Position numbers and translations under genes: made by a program
Part shown: in pieces, positions 1 to 14,064 of the stretch
Numbering within the stretch: the first letter of the stretch is position 1
Layout of the letters: the number at the start of each line of letters is the position of its first letter
The notes under the pieces: generated by a model
The model's input: the letters and a program-made list of their open reading frames with translations, nothing else
What the model was told of the DNA's origin: nothing
The model's database searches: none
NCBI GenBank assembly: GCA_013397455.1
Contig: VYZB01000382.1
Location: 672,902 to 736,901 of the forward strand
Length of the DNA stretch: 64,000 nt
Source: Crotophaga sulcirostris
Taxonomy: Eukaryota > Chordata > Aves > Cuculiformes > Crotophagidae
Direction: 5' to 3'

Positions 1-949
1 AACCTGGATGTATCTAGACAAATGAATTATGTTTCCTTTTCAGCACACTCTTTTTTGTTGTTGCTGTCATCTGGTTTTGTGTTCTCTGTGCTTCATCAGC
101 TTTAATGTTAAGTTGCTAATAACAAGCATCTTCCCTTTAAATAGTGTACTAGACCATTCAGACATTTGCAATAACAATTAAAAACCAAAAGGAATCACCC
201 TGAAAAAAAGGAACTAGAGTAAAGCCACTATGCAAGCAGGTTGTCTGCTGCTTAAAATGAAGACTGTAGACTCCAAACATGTCCTGCAGTCTGTACAGAG
301 AAAGACAGTTTAGTGTCCAGTGATTAACCATTGGATACTGATCAATGTTTAGAAGGAACTCTTTTATTTGCAACTCTTCTGATTCATACTTTTACAGCAC
401 CATCTCCTTCCACACATTTTTCAGCTCTCCAGGTAGTTAATACAGTCAAGTCAGAGCCTAGAGCTTTCTTAAAGTTTGTCTGCATCACAGGTCAAATGAA
501 TTTTGCTAGATCGCTCTCCCCCAAGACAGGAACTGAAGGTTTCATTCCTGTCAAAGAACAGGGAAAGACAGAAGAAAAACTGAAGATGAGTCATGGGACC
601 AGGCCAAGAGCTTCTCTTTCCTATGGAGAAGATTGTGTCCTTGACTGAGGCTGGAATGGGCTTCCTCCACCCTCTAAGACTAGCCACTGCATGTCTTGAG
701 CTCTTGTTTGGCAGTAATGTTAGCTGGGGCTCTCATTTAGAGGGGAATGGAGATAGCCTTCTCATTTTGCCTTCTCGGTATATTCTGCCTTGCAGTAACC
801 TACATAACCCATGTGGGAATGCAGTGACATAATCATTCTCTATGCCTATAACCTTATTCCCCAGACCACGCAAGAATACACCTTTCCCAGAGTTTATGGC
901 AAAGCCACAGTCTAACCTGTAAGAAATGTTAGGCTCAGTGTAGTTGTGC
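1..949. other. Unannotated AT-rich DNA
   Basis: I see no gene or clear repeat here. The longest open frame is about 105 codons on the plus strand (331-648). It has no recognisable domain, and a minus-strand frame of similar quality overlaps it, so both look like chance. Confidence 0.6.
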
Positions 950-1036
950 ATAGGGGAAATGCAATGTCCTATCATGTTGGTCAGATAAATGATCTAAGGG
1001 TCCTTTTGGCCTTGGACTCCACGAATCTATTATATC
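950..1036 (+). repeat. Possible 3' tail of an ancient CR1/L3-like LINE
   Basis: The stretch around 989-1030 reads 'atgatctaagggtcc' followed by 'ttttggccttgga' and a degenerate 'gaatctat' octamer. That order resembles the last bases of old amniote CR1/L3-like LINEs (gatct-a-gg-tcc, then ggcctt, then the terminal octamer). The copy is short and diverged, and the upstream boundary is a guess. It could be chance similarity. Confidence 0.4.
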
Positions 1037-2430
1037 ACACTCTTCACCGTCACAGACCTAAAATATGTGAATGCCTTACCCTTGACAGATGTACTGAATG
1101 TTTTTATAACCTTGCACAAAGCATTTTGATTGCAGAAAATTTGTGATTTTATTCCCTATTAGTTCTGTTTCTATCAAATCAACTTTGGTTTGACAAAATA
1201 GCTCTTTTTATGTTGAAGGTCACCCCTTCATAAGCAATGATTAGTGGATTTTTTTTACAGTTAATCCTTCAAAGACCTTTATTTACTCTTTTCTTGACTT
1301 TGCATCTTCAAAACTAGTTTTGAGTTTCACCATTTAAAAACTCATCATTTAAAAATCCTGCTGTCCTTAATCCAGCAAAGCTGTCTTTTAAAAGACTGAG
1401 CTCTTTCAGAACCTCAGAATTCAGTACTTAAATTTCTTCTTTCTCAGTAACCATTAAATCTATAAATATGTTCTTGTCAAAGAGTAACCTGCATAGAAAA
1501 AAAAAAATCATTCTGCTTTAGCTCCTTTCAGTTCACACCTACCAATGTTAATTGTAAAAAATGTTATTAACTTGACTCTTGACTGCTCTTGCATAATAAA
1601 TACAGCTAGATTGGCTTTTATCTTTCCAGTTCATTGCACCATCATCACCATGCCTGTCAATGCAATAGGTTTTAATACTCGATAAACAAAGTACAGAGGG
1701 ATTAATCGCAGTATTTATGTACTACTCAATAATACATTTGGCAAAGAATCCTTAGAACAAGAAAACTCTTTTTTGTTTACTTAATAAAAGGAGACATGAC
1801 AATCTGTCCTTACAGTTTTGCCCAGGTATTGACAATTCAAAGATAATGCATGATAACAAGAACATGGGCTGTTTTCACATGTGATTTGAAAGTGATTCCA
1901 ATTTATTTTAGGGATTTTAAGGATTAAAATGACTCCTCTGCATTTACTGAGTCTTGTGGCTTATTGCAAACCTGTTTCTTCCCTGGCTAGACCACCTGTA
2001 TCAAGGTTTACGTCCCTGGGATAAAGGCAGCTGTTCTGTTATATGAACAGACAATGGAAAAGAAATCCTGCAGGATCAGACAGCAGGCAGGAATAGCTCA
2101 GGAACTGTGAATCAGGACTATAGATTTCCTCATTCCCTGTACCCTTACACCAAGTACTGCCAGAGATGGAAGTATGACTTATTAAACCTCAGGTTATTTC
2201 TGGCCTTTTCTGGAACAGGATTGCTAAGTGCATCTCAGTGTGCTGGGTCTGAGATAAACTCATGAGCCATCTCACAGATGTGTGACATAATTGATTGTTG
2301 TCATTTATAAAATATATGTAACTCAAATTATTTCTTTACAGATCATTTAGATATTCAAATTACCAAGCATTTAGTGCCAGAAATTCAATTAAAGGAGTAA
2401 AAACTCTATTTTGTAATAAAGATGTCAGGA
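1037..2430. other. Unannotated AT-rich DNA
   Basis: No open frame of note and no recognised repeat. A few short A or T runs and scattered stops in all frames. Confidence 0.6.
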
Positions 2431-2910
2431 TACTGGAGAATGTCCAGAGGAGGGCAACAAAGATGGTGAAAGGGCTGGAACACAAGCCCTACGAGGAGCG
2501 ACTGAGGGAGCTGGGGCTGTTTAGTCTGGAGAAGAGGAGGCTCAGGGGTGACCTTATTGCTCTCTACAACTACCTAAAAGGAGGTTGTAGTCAAGCGGGC
2601 GTTGGTCTCTTCTCACAGGTGACCAGTGACAGAACTAGAGGGCATGGACTTAAACTTCGTCAGGGGAGGTTTAGACTTGATGTTAGGAAGAATTTCTACA
2701 CTGAAAGGGTGATTGGCCACTGGAATGCGCTGCCCAGGGAGGTGGTGGAGTTGCCGACCCTTGATGTGTTTAAGGGAAGATTGGATGAGGCACTCAGTGC
2801 CATGGTTTAGGTGATGAGTTGGTGTTAGTGTTGGCTTATAGGTTGGACTTGATGATCTCAGAGGTCTCATCCAACCTGGTTATACTGTGAAACTGTGAAA
2901 CTGTGAAACT
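2431..2910 (+). repeat. 5'-truncated CR1 LINE, ORF2 C-terminus and 3' tail
   Basis: This is the 3' end of a CR1 non-LTR retrotransposon. The plus-strand frame 2463-2810 is open and encodes the conserved end of ORF2, downstream of the reverse transcriptase: '[20 protein letters not shown]', then '[20 protein letters not shown]', ending about 115 codons later in a normal TAG. The untranslated tail ends in about three tandem copies of an 8-base unit (aactgtga), the CR1-type terminus. The 5' truncation at about 2431 is the usual result of incomplete target-primed reverse transcription. The last 115 codons carry no stop, so this is the least decayed CR1 in the window. No enzyme can be made because the endonuclease and RT are absent. 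Confidence 0.93.
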
Positions 2911-5900
2911 TTAGTATCTGAAATAGCTTAATAGAGACTGAATCCACAGAGAGGGGTCAGCTTCACAGGGAAGCAAGGAATCCCTGGGTAATTATACTCT
3001 TACAGGCCTTACCCTAACCACCACCTCATGTGTTGGTTTGATTCAGAAGTAATTTGATGATCTGAGGTCTTCTTGTTCCTTATCAGATTCTTTCACTGTC
3101 TTTCAGACAGGTTGTCATCTTGTTTTGGTGCAGCCGATGTTGAGGATCTGTTTCTCTGAAGCCTCTGTATTTTCTTTTTTTGTTGTTGATTCTCGAGGTC
3201 TTGTTGTGACTGAACAAGTTGTATGGGTTGGGAGAGTTTTTAACCAGAAATTCCCAGATTGTGGCCTAGTGCTTCAGTGCAAGTATTTTTACTGATGCTA
3301 AGAAAGCTAACCAAACAGCATACCAAACAACACAATATTATAACTCTAAATGGTTTATTTTACTTAAAGTGTTATTTATTTAGGGTAAACAACTAATCCC
3401 TATTAAAGAGGAGAATTGCCTTGTCATGCAGTTCAGCTGCTGTCCAGGGAGGATTCAAATGGGTCTCACCAATGGTCTGCCATTGGTGAAAGATCTCATT
3501 GATTTTAGGAAGATCCTTGAGAGGCATCCCCACACAAGAGGAGCTTCACCATGAGGCCACACTATCCAGCAGGGATTGCTCAAAGGAGGCTCACTTAGGC
3601 TGTCGTATTTATGGGATAAAAGTGCTTGACTTATAGTCAAATTGCATGCAATAGACCTATGCACAAAGCTCCTTATTTGTGTTCACTGTACCACTCTGCT
3701 CTGTGTGGGCTTCCTAGAGAAGTCCTTGGCCCAGCCGTGAGCCAGCCTTTACCTATTCTGGAGCCAGAACCAAACTGCTACTGGTTTGTTAAAGGGTAAG
3801 GGAATGGAATGCATCCACCACAGCAACCCTGAAGTCCCACTGTGATATAGTGCAAGACTTCAACTGCCTCCTCAATCCCATCCCAGAGCAGGACCAGTCA
3901 AATTTAGGTTGCTTAGACCCTTGTTCAGTCAAGTCCTTGATATCTCCAAGGATCTCCTCCAAAACAAAACTGGCCTGAGACCAATACCACCACTACAGGA
4001 CTGTTTCTTAGACTCCATGTTTGCCTTTTTCTCATACAGTCACTTTAGTTCTCCTAGAAATAGTCACTTGAAAAGTGACAGCTAGAGCCTGGGGATTGTT
4101 GGAGCAGAATAAGAAGGGCAAGAAAGATGGCTGGTATAAATGTTAGAGATGAGACTGAGAGCCTGCCTCTGGTGTGAAGGTTGTGTCTGCAGACAGCAGC
4201 ATGTGACAGGACAGAGGTGCTCAGGAATAGTCTCCACATTCTTCATTTCTGAGGTGACTGCTTTCTTTCTCTGTAGTATGCCAGTTTCTCAATGACCACC
4301 AAGCTTGCTTCTTTGACACTCTTGCCTTGATGCTCTGGTCTCCTAGCCAGATATGCAAGAAAGATACTTTTATCTGCTGAAGCATTTATTCACAAATACA
4401 TATACACATATATATCACTATTTCCCTCTGGCTTTTTGCACAACCATCCTCTACTATTGAAGTGCAATGGCCTGCAGAATAGATTTTGATTGCACAGGTT
4501 GTTTCTGCATGTTTCTCTCAACAGATTCTCTCCACCCCACTCCTCCCAAATGATCATTTCTGTGCTTGTGAGTTTTTATGACTTCAAAAATACTTAGATA
4601 CGTTTTGAAATATCCAATCTTCAAACTACTAATTTTGCTAAAAAAAAAGCCATTCATTTGAAGATAATTTTGTATTTTGAGTAAGAAGGTGAAACATATG
4701 TACGGTATCACTACTTTTATTGTTTAGGTTTGCTGGTTTTTTACCAGGAAGAGTTCGATTTTGTTCTGGGAAGGGTGTGTGTTCAGATTTTTATCTGTTT
4801 GGTCACATGCCTATATTACTTTCACTGACCAATCGTACCTGGCATCCTCAAGAGAGACAGAATGAATTTGGATTAGTTTCCCTAAAATGTCTCCATTCGT
4901 TGATATCTGTAGTTTTAAATTTATCACCTTTTACTGGTCTGGTCCTCAGAGACTCCTGAGGGAAGATCATCCACTGAAGACAAGCAATAATCTCTTACCA
5001 AATTTCTTATTGAAAATCCATGTGGAACTTAGCAGAATATTATGCTTCAGAGGATAATTGTGTCATGCTCCAGTGGTGGTAGGAGAGATTCAAGGAAGCA
5101 AGCAATGAAACTATCAAAATGCCAATCCATCTTTGTCTGCCATTCACCTTAGGAAAGTCTGAGTAAAAAAGGTTACCTCTAAAGGCAGAAGCAGGTAGTC
5201 TGTGCTAATCTGTGCATACAAGTACTAATAAAACATGGCTGGGAACATAGGTGGGAGTTCATCCCCATGGGCTGCACCAGTGGAGGAGGTGGTAGTGAGG
5301 GTTCTGTGAGCTTGTGGATGCTCCACACTGGTTGAACAGCCATTTACAGCAATCTGAAAAGAGCTTAGGCGCATACAAAGCCTCTGTGTCTCTTTATCAG
5401 TTTTGTGCCTCAGACTTTGTGTTAATGTAAAAATGTAAATCCCAGCAATTAACAGCCATTTCTACATTAGCAGAGCTCCCAAGGTTCTGCTATCTCCATT
5501 TGTCTTTGAACATTTTATTAGAAATTTGACACCAGTGATGTTCTAATTAAAGTCCATTTCCTAGCATGAAGTGCTTCTATATACAGCAACGTGGATTTAC
5601 ACTTCTGAGACTGCCTCCAATTTCATGCTTGCTTACAGTAAGTGTTACAAATATGTTATTTTTGTTCAGAGAATCATCACTGACATGGTGCTTAGGCTGT
5701 ATTTCTGGAGCTTCTTGATTGTTGATTTCTCTTGAAGCCTGGTAATTCTCAGTGAACCTCATTTAGACACCAGTGTTAATTGCATGCAGAAGTTATGTTC
5801 AGATCCAGTGGACAGACTCTGAAAGCAACTGCTAGTGCTGAAAAGATACTTTGTCATAAAATGAACAAGAAAACTGCATCTGTCTCTTGCATGACAACAG

Positions 5901-8900
5901 GGAAAAAAAAAAGTTTTCCTTACATAAGTTAGGTATTGTTCTCAGGCAGGAACAACAGAATGATTTGAGTGAAGGAAAAAGGAACATCTTGCTTTTAAAT
6001 ATGTCTTGGGGGCTAAAGAAAACTTTTTATGTTCTAACTTTCTGTAATCTGAACTACATTAGAAAAGAATGAGAGGCATTCTTGACTGAATTTGTAAATA
6101 AAATTATTTAGGAGCAGACTTTCTATTCAGCAAAATCTGGGGTGCAAAGTCTTTATGATAAAAATATTGTCTATATGTTTCAGTGAATTTGAAGTTGTGA
6201 GCTATGTGTGAAAAAGCTTTTTTTCTGTGCTTGTTAGGTGTAAATAATTGGAGATGGCAAAAAGAACGTACCTCCTTTTAAAAAACCTGTATCAGCAACA
6301 ACCCTTGAGATATATAGTTTATGGTCCCTAAACCAGAACTAAAGATATTCAGTTATTCAGGAAGGAAATTTGGAAGACATTATAATAACAGTCTGTATCT
6401 CTTAGCTATAATTTATCTCAAAGCTCCTCTATAATGGGACTGCTGTGTGCTTTTTTAGGTAGGGTATTTCACAACAAACAGGCTCAATACTCCACCAGGC
6501 ACTTTTACACACTGCACTGAGCACTAAATGGATCCCAGATTCTGCAAAATACCCTTAAGGTGTAATTCTTCAAATTACTTTTTGATTCAAACGTAATTTC
6601 ACTTTTTGGTAGTATCTTCATTGCTAGGAATGTCTGAGACACTGACAAAATCCTGTCTGTTGTGCCCAGGAGTTTGCGCTGGTCCTTCTGGTTTGCTGTG
6701 ACAGGCCCATGTTTGCTTAGCATTTTAGCAGTCAATCTGTGCTGTCTTCCTAGAAGTCAGGCTTGGAATTAAACATACAGGTAATACCATGGATACTTCC
6801 TGGATATTTCACTTCCCCACTGGGAGAATCAAATGAAGCCTATTGTTTTGGGTGTGGTAGATGTGGATCTGCATGGATTCTAGTGCTTTATAGATATGCT
6901 CATGCGGGTGGCTGTGGTCTCTGCATGTATGACATTTGTGATATATGTGATGCAGTCATCCCCATGGATTAAACAGTACATATTGCCATGGTCCTTAAAC
7001 TAGGAGTTTATTTTATGTATATAGCAAAACAACACATGTGGTGGTCTTGTGGAATTTTTCTGGCTCAGCCCTTCAGTACAGTCGAAATTTTAATTACGAG
7101 ACTTTCCTTGATCACAGCCTCACTCACTGTAGTGGGTTATCTATTTCTGGACTTTTATGTGTGTGAGTTGTTTTTTTTTTCAGTTTGATTTTGAGAATTG
7201 TGAGAATATTATGAAGTTTTCAGTCTTCTGCTGCACATAGGTCGTACTTCGGAGTATCCTGTCTTGAGTCATGGGGTTCTTCTAAGTAAATCAGAATAAG
7301 CAACCTAATGCAAGTTAATTACAATATTCTACCATAATTTATGTATCATTTTAAGTACAAATATAAATTATGTCTTTTTAATAGTTGTTAAAGTGTGAAG
7401 GGCTTTTTCTCTTTACTTTTTTTTTCTGTTTAAATCTGAATACTGAATAATAAAATAATGCTGGGCAAGTTCTAATTTAATGGAGCCTACTTCAGCATAC
7501 AGACTGAGTAACTGCTTTAAGCATTCTTTTTGGTTCTGATATATTATCTAATTTGGGGGAAATCTCTTTTATATCTCCATGGAATTATTATTGGCTACTT
7601 TCAATGGAAAGGTAGACTTCTGAGTTTCCAAAATGACACTCCTCCTCATACACATCTTGTACAAATTTAGTGCAACTTAAAATATATGATTTGGAAAAAA
7701 AAAAGGTACAATTTTCTGTAGATAAATCTTGAGCAGATAAAAAATTACTGCATTATTTCTTGTTGAGCATTTGTTCTTTACTCGCATCCATTTTCTTCAT
7801 GCACAGCTGAGCTTCTGCAAATATATTTTCTTTCAGGTTAGTTATTATTACCTAGCACACTGGTTTTTTGAAGATGAATGTTGGTTTCAATACAGAGATT
7901 TCTATACTTGGCCCTTTCTGTAACATCATCTGTAACACTGAATGATCAATAACATGTCATTATATCAGTATTCTATTTTACCACCTTTGTTTGTCCAGAA
8001 GCGTTGAAATACTGAGCAACTGAAATGCTGCTATGTGTGGAGAACCTCTAAATATGTCTATTGTGTACTCTACCACCATGATATTAGTGATGTATTTTCC
8101 CTTCAAAAAATCAAAAAGTTCATGTGATTTGGGCTTTTTTTGTCAGAACTTTAAAGCAAAGCATAAGGTATTGGCTCTACTGCATTCAACATGAGATTTG
8201 GTGTTGCCTAAAATGAGTATGGGAATTCAAACCAAAGGAAGGGAAGGAGCTAAGTGGATGGGATGGTCGGTAACAGACCTGCTGCAAGTACTTTATGGGA
8301 TCCAGAGCCATCTGTCCTCTGCAGAATGGCAGACTGTGAGGGACAATATAATCCACAGTGCCTAGCATTGCAGCAATTGATAAAATATTTAATGTGCTAG
8401 GGAGAGAAAACAGACAAAAGGCAGCATGCGTTATAGACAACTGTCTAACCACCTGGCCTGAGAGTCAAGCTTCTCTTTGGTCCCTTTATTTGTTCCTTGG
8501 GAGTGAGTGAACTGCGGAGGGTCAGTTATTCATTACATTATATTGCCTCAGAGTTAGTGAGCTGCTTTGAGATACAGCAGTGGAAGACACCAACATTCTC
8601 ATTTTTATTACTTTTTATTTTCCTTTTTTTTTCTATTCTACATAAATTAGTTCAACTTTACTCCTAAAAATCATTTCCCTCAGAAATGCAAAATCATGAA
8701 AATCAGGAAGTAGCAGTTTAAAATTCTCCCCATTAAATATTTTTTAGGAGAGGAGGGTTTGATTTCCTAAAGAATTTAAATGTTTGTAGTCTGAGTCCTG
8801 GACAGTATTATAGCAGGGCTAAGAACAATTATTTTGTGGATGATATAAGAGGTTCTTGCTGTAGCTATTGCTTATGCTTTATGCTTTGCAAAGAGCCAGT

Positions 8901-11144
8901 GATAAGATTTGACATGTTCTATTATCAGACATTTTTGTTATCTCTCTTGTCAATTGTAAAGCTCTAACATGTTAGGAATTCATCCTTACACAAATTATTT
9001 CATTGTAAGTTGATACCCAAGTACAGCAAATATGAGATTGTCCACACACTTGATATAGGGCATTTTGACTTAGAGAGTTATGTCCCACTCTAATGACTGC
9101 AGATACACTCAGACAATGCAGAAAGCTTCCTGTTCTTATTTACTTGTTAATTCCTAGACTGCCCTTCCCCTCACATTTATTTTATACTTGTGCAGAAAAT
9201 TAACATTGGATGAATGAGATGGTAAGGCGTTTCATTTGTTTTGTTTTGGTGGAGGGTATTTTTTATTTCACTCTAATATAGTTCTCAAAGAATGTTTTTT
9301 TCAAGCAGCCTTGATTACTTTGAACTTCTGAGTTTTATTTTTATATGACTTTTGTCTAAATACAATTTGTAGAAAGTGCTGCAAAAGTTTAGGTGAAACA
9401 CTACTGAAACCAATACCTGCAATTGTCCAGGTATCGTATCCATCATATGTAAAAGAGTTTTGCAGGAAAGACAGGACTTTGTACACAAAGAAACAGACAG
9501 CTTTTATACTATCTGTTAACAATGATCGTAGTGAAAGCAGCACTTAAACATAGTACATGCAGAGTATTGCTGCACTAAGTTGCAGTTGTAACACAAGCAG
9601 TTTGATTGTGCATATATGGTTGCATCGAACCAGCAGTTACAGCCACCACCTCAGTATTACAGCAATTATACATGGAAATTCATAGTCAGAAGTGAAGAAG
9701 TAGAGGGGGGAAATTTAATGTATTTGATGGTCATTTGTGATCTTATCAAGTCCTCTTTTCATGAATAATAAAGTGTTTGAGCTAGTCTCAATATTCAGAA
9801 CAAGCAAATGTTACAGCCTAATATTGTCTTCTAGTGCATTTTCAATAGCTCATTTAAGAGAACAGTTTGTCCTTTCTTATACAGTTTACCCACTAAGGAA
9901 GCAAAAAACCAAAGGCTTGCTGAGTGTAACTGACACACTGTAACTTCATACTCCACAGCAAAAATCTTAACTGATCTCTCTTTCCATGGTCTTCAGACTG
10001 AGGCGTACTCAAAACTAACTTAAAGTGCGCATCTCAGAATGGCATGATCTACTCAAGCAAGTCAGGTTTCGGATAAGTTCCAATTGCCATCAGATATTAT
10101 TTCTCCATTTCTCTTCTGCTTCAAAGCTTTTATTAGCTGAAGCTATGGAAAAAAAGCAAAGCCTACTTATCTGTATGCATGGACTACAGTGTGAATTACT
10201 CAGACTTCAGGCCTTGAATTTAATCCCTCCACTCATGAGTCTGTAGCGTGATGCTGAGATCCTCATGGAGGGCACCCTCAAGACTCTTTTTTTTCCACGC
10301 ATAAATACCACAGCAGGATAAAGACCTACAGTATTTCTTTTCTTGTTACTGTTGTTTATTTTTGTTACACTAAGCACAGAAGCCTCATCTGCACAAAGGC
10401 ATCAGTATTTTGTTATAATATCATATGTGAAAGGTAATCTCTGTGTCAACTGCTGTAAGGTAAGATGGAAACAGCAAGGAAAAAGGAAATACAAGCAAAG
10501 TAACATACAGGTCAAAAAAAGGTTCTGTAGACCTCTGCCTCTCTTCTTGGGTCTTATCTAAGGCAATTACTATATAAAACCTGGAATATTGTGTGCTGCA
10601 CATTACAGTTCCTATGTTACAATTACTTGGAAAACAGAGGATGTTTCCACCCACACAGTAATGAAACATTATTTCAGAGACACTAATGAGATTTTGTGTG
10701 AACCATCTGCTGCTTGACTTCCATTAGATCAAAAACCTTTGAAAAAGGGGAAATCCCTTATAGTAAAAGGAAAATAGAATTATAATAACAAAGATCATTT
10801 GTGAACTAGAAGCCAAATGCTAACATTAACCACTGAAAAGACACAAAAAATCCCCCTGTTATTCTAAGGAAAGGCTTCAAAGGAAGCTGTCTGTAATAAA
10901 AGATGGGCTTGATACAAGGTTGATTTCCATTTTCAAGAGATGCAGGATATGTTATACCCTTTTTACTGGAGACAGCTTTACTGAAGTTTTGTACAGGATC
11001 TCCCAAAAGTTCATTGCAACTAATTGTGTAGATCATAATACTAGACAGTACCTACTGAAGACTCAGGAAGAAGAATGACTGCTGAATGAAAGTGAAATCA
11101 AATACATCCATCTGTCCAGTCTGTGAAGTTAAATTATACCAATG
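2911..11144. other. 8.2 kb of unannotated AT-rich DNA
   Basis: No gene, RNA or clear repeat was recognised. Open frames reach only about 88 codons (minus strand, 8186-8452), with no domain or hydrophobic pattern that suggests coding. Homopolymer A/T runs are common. The stretch would fit an intron or a gene desert. Confidence 0.6.
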
Positions 11145-11290
11145 AATCATAGAATCACACAATCACACAACCACAGAATGGTAGGGTTCGGAAGGGATCT
11201 CTGGAGATCATCTGGTCCAACTCCTCTGCTAAAACAGGTTCACCTACAGCAGGTTGCACAGGAATGTGTCTGCATGAGTTTTGAATTTTT
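11145..11290 (-). repeat. Short CR1 LINE 3' end
   Basis: On the plus strand this begins with a degenerate octamer ladder (aatcatag, aatcacac, aatcacac, aaccacag). It then runs into 'gaatggtagggttcggaagg' and 'ctctggagatcatctggtcc', which is the reverse complement of a CR1 3' untranslated end. The similarity continues through 'aggttgcacaggaatgtgtc' and fades near 11290. Only the last 145 bases of the element are left, with no coding sequence. Confidence 0.92.
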
Positions 11291-14042
11291 TTTTATATTT
11301 CTAAAAACATAGCAAAGCAAGGCACTGGATTGGAGGCTGTCTATTTTAAATTGGACTACCGCTTCTCAAGAGGTGATTTAGACATAATGGTTCTTGTCTT
11401 GAGGGACTTGGCTTCATCCGTCTTTTTCTAGTCCTTTTCAACTAGAATTTTATCAAGGAAATCCAACTGCAAACCTAAAGAAACCTCCCCAATGAAAGTT
11501 TAATCAAAATAGGTCTAATTCTAGTAGAAAGGTTCGTCACATTTCAGGAGGTTTTTTTTTGTTCAGAAAAATCGTCATAACCAACTGAAGATACTTGTTA
11601 CTGGAAGAGTCTTAGCCACTTACTTTAATCAGGAGTAAGGATTTTGGCTTATCATGCAGTAGATAAGCAGTAACATCTTCCAGACAGAAACCTGAAAGCT
11701 GTACTTGAGTGTATAATAAAGCAGTCTTGATTTTGTTGATTTGGGGTATTTTCTATTTGTATACACATAGTTCAATTTGGGAGGTAAGAGCATTCCTTTT
11801 CTCCAGCACTGAACCCCTAACTGAACATAGTCCAAGAATTTCACAACGTGTACAAGCATTTGAAGTTATTTTATCTTGTTTTCCAGGACCTATTTTTCAC
11901 TCTTAGATAGTTCCTTTCCTTCTCTTGGACAAATGCAGTTCTAATATTGATAGAGCAAAATAAATCTTTTTTTTTTGTTGTTGTTCTTTTTTTTTTGGTG
12001 TGTGCAGTTCTGCAGAAAGTCATTTTGAACTTTGTTAGCATCCAGTTCTTATTTATCTCCTCAAAGACCAGCCAAAAGTGTTTCTATACATGAGTGCTAC
12101 TTCCTGAAAAAGAATCCTCTGTTAACAGTTCTCAAAATTGTGCTGCTTTAGCCACAGATTGCTGTGTGGCTTGGGTCTTGGAGACACTTAACTGGAAGGA
12201 AGTGTCCCACACATTATCACTGGTTAATGCCTGCTTCAGAGAAACAGTGCTAAAAATAGGTGAAGCAGAGCTATACACAACTGCAAGATTTTATAGGTCT
12301 GATTTGCACTAGAAGAAATCCAGTGAAAAAATGTTCTTAATATAACTCACATAAAGGTATCCAGTTTTAATACTCACCCTTTCTTCTACATTTGTTACCA
12401 GATAAGAGGGAGTTGCATGGTACCATATCAGCACATACGTAATAAATCTGTGTATGCGTCAGCAAAAGGTGAGTCATAGTCCATGTACAAATAATTCTGG
12501 AGAGAGGACTTGTCAGATACCCTGTGGTGCAGTTTACAAGCACTGCATACCTAGGAAATACCATCTTGAATTGCCCCAGTAGCCTTGGATATTATTTCAT
12601 ATAAAATCATATTATTTCATATTAAAACATATTATTTGGCAACATCTATGACTACATTTGGGGTAATTAAAAGCAATAGTCTACATTTCTGCTTAAAGAC
12701 ATCACTGTATAAGGGAAAGCAAACAAAGCCATGCAGTATCTCAGAGGGTTGCTAGATGGTGCTAAAGCATATACAGAAGTGTCTCATGTAACCCCTACAT
12801 TGGATGTCCTGGTTAGGGTTGGTTCCGAGGAGAGAAAAACCGAAGATGTTTTCTGTCTGTCATATTTTCTACATCACCTCCAAAAAAAAGAGCACTTTAG
12901 CTTCCTTGGTTTCTCAAATAATGTTTTATTCTGATTTGCCCTATATTACTAAGCTCTTATTTTTATGTACTTTTACAGTATTTTCTATTTACAGCAGGAC
13001 TGATTAAATAACTTTTTGATGAAGAGAAAATTTACCAAAAGCTAACAATTCAGGGAGACTGACATTAAAAAAGGGAAAAAAGGTAATTGTTAAAATGCGT
13101 TATTTCAGTGTTTCCAGAAGAATACACATTGACTTTCATTTTTCAAAGAGCATATTCACTTAGAAATTTCTACTTGCTCAAATTTTGTAAATGTTTACTT
13201 GACTGGAGGAGGGAGACATAAAGTAAATAATATCTAAAAAAGTAAAGTAAATGTTGCATCAAAACCAGAACGGAATGTTTCAGGTAAAATGAAAAAGAGT
13301 TGGTTTTTATTTTTATTAATTTCCCAAACAAATAACATAACTGAGTCAACCACATTATGTTGGCTATATAAATGAAAACTGCCTTTCCTTTGCTTTTGTT
13401 TTCATCCAATATACATGTCCCTTACTTGCAGTTACATTAACTACAATTTCTGACAAGTAATCTTTTCTTAAGAGAACACCTTAAAAAAGTTATACAAATC
13501 TTATTAGAAGTTAAAAGGTAAAATATACTGCATTTCCTCTGGGAAAAGTTGTGATGTTGAATAATAGGCAGGAGTACACAAGGAGTAAAAGTTATTCTCA
13601 GGTGAATAATTGAAGGATTTACATTATGAATATAAGAATTATTCTTAGAGTGATTAGCTATTGTTTCTATATGATGTCAATTTGAAAACTACTTAAAATT
13701 AGAAAAAGCTGAAATCTTATTTATTTTGATGCCAATAAGTACTGGAAATGATAACATTTATCTGAGTTGTTTGAGGGAATTTAACTTGAATCAGGGTTTT
13801 AATTAGGAAAACAAAAATATTTGCTATAATTCTGTGGAGACAAACTGTAACAAACTTCCTCATAGGTCAGATTCAATTAACTTACAGCCGAAAGTGCATA
13901 AAACCATACTGTGATTTAACAAGCCCAAATTCTGCCCAAGCTTCACTCATAAAACAATTCAATCACACTGCTTCCATCATCAGCATTATTAGGCAGCATC
14001 AATAGTGTTATCAAGGTTTTATTTATTAGTTACTTCATTTTC

Positions 14043-14064
14043 CAGGTGTATAAATAGACACCTG
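14043..14064. repeat. Perfect 7-bp inverted repeat with T-box-like arms
   Basis: CAGGTGT (14043-14049) and ACACCTG (14058-14064) are exact inverted copies separated by 8 bases that contain 'ataaata'. AGGTGT is the half-site recognised by T-box transcription factors and CAGGTG is an E-box, so a regulatory site is possible. Nothing else nearby supports an enhancer, and inverted repeats of this length arise by chance. Confidence 0.3.
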
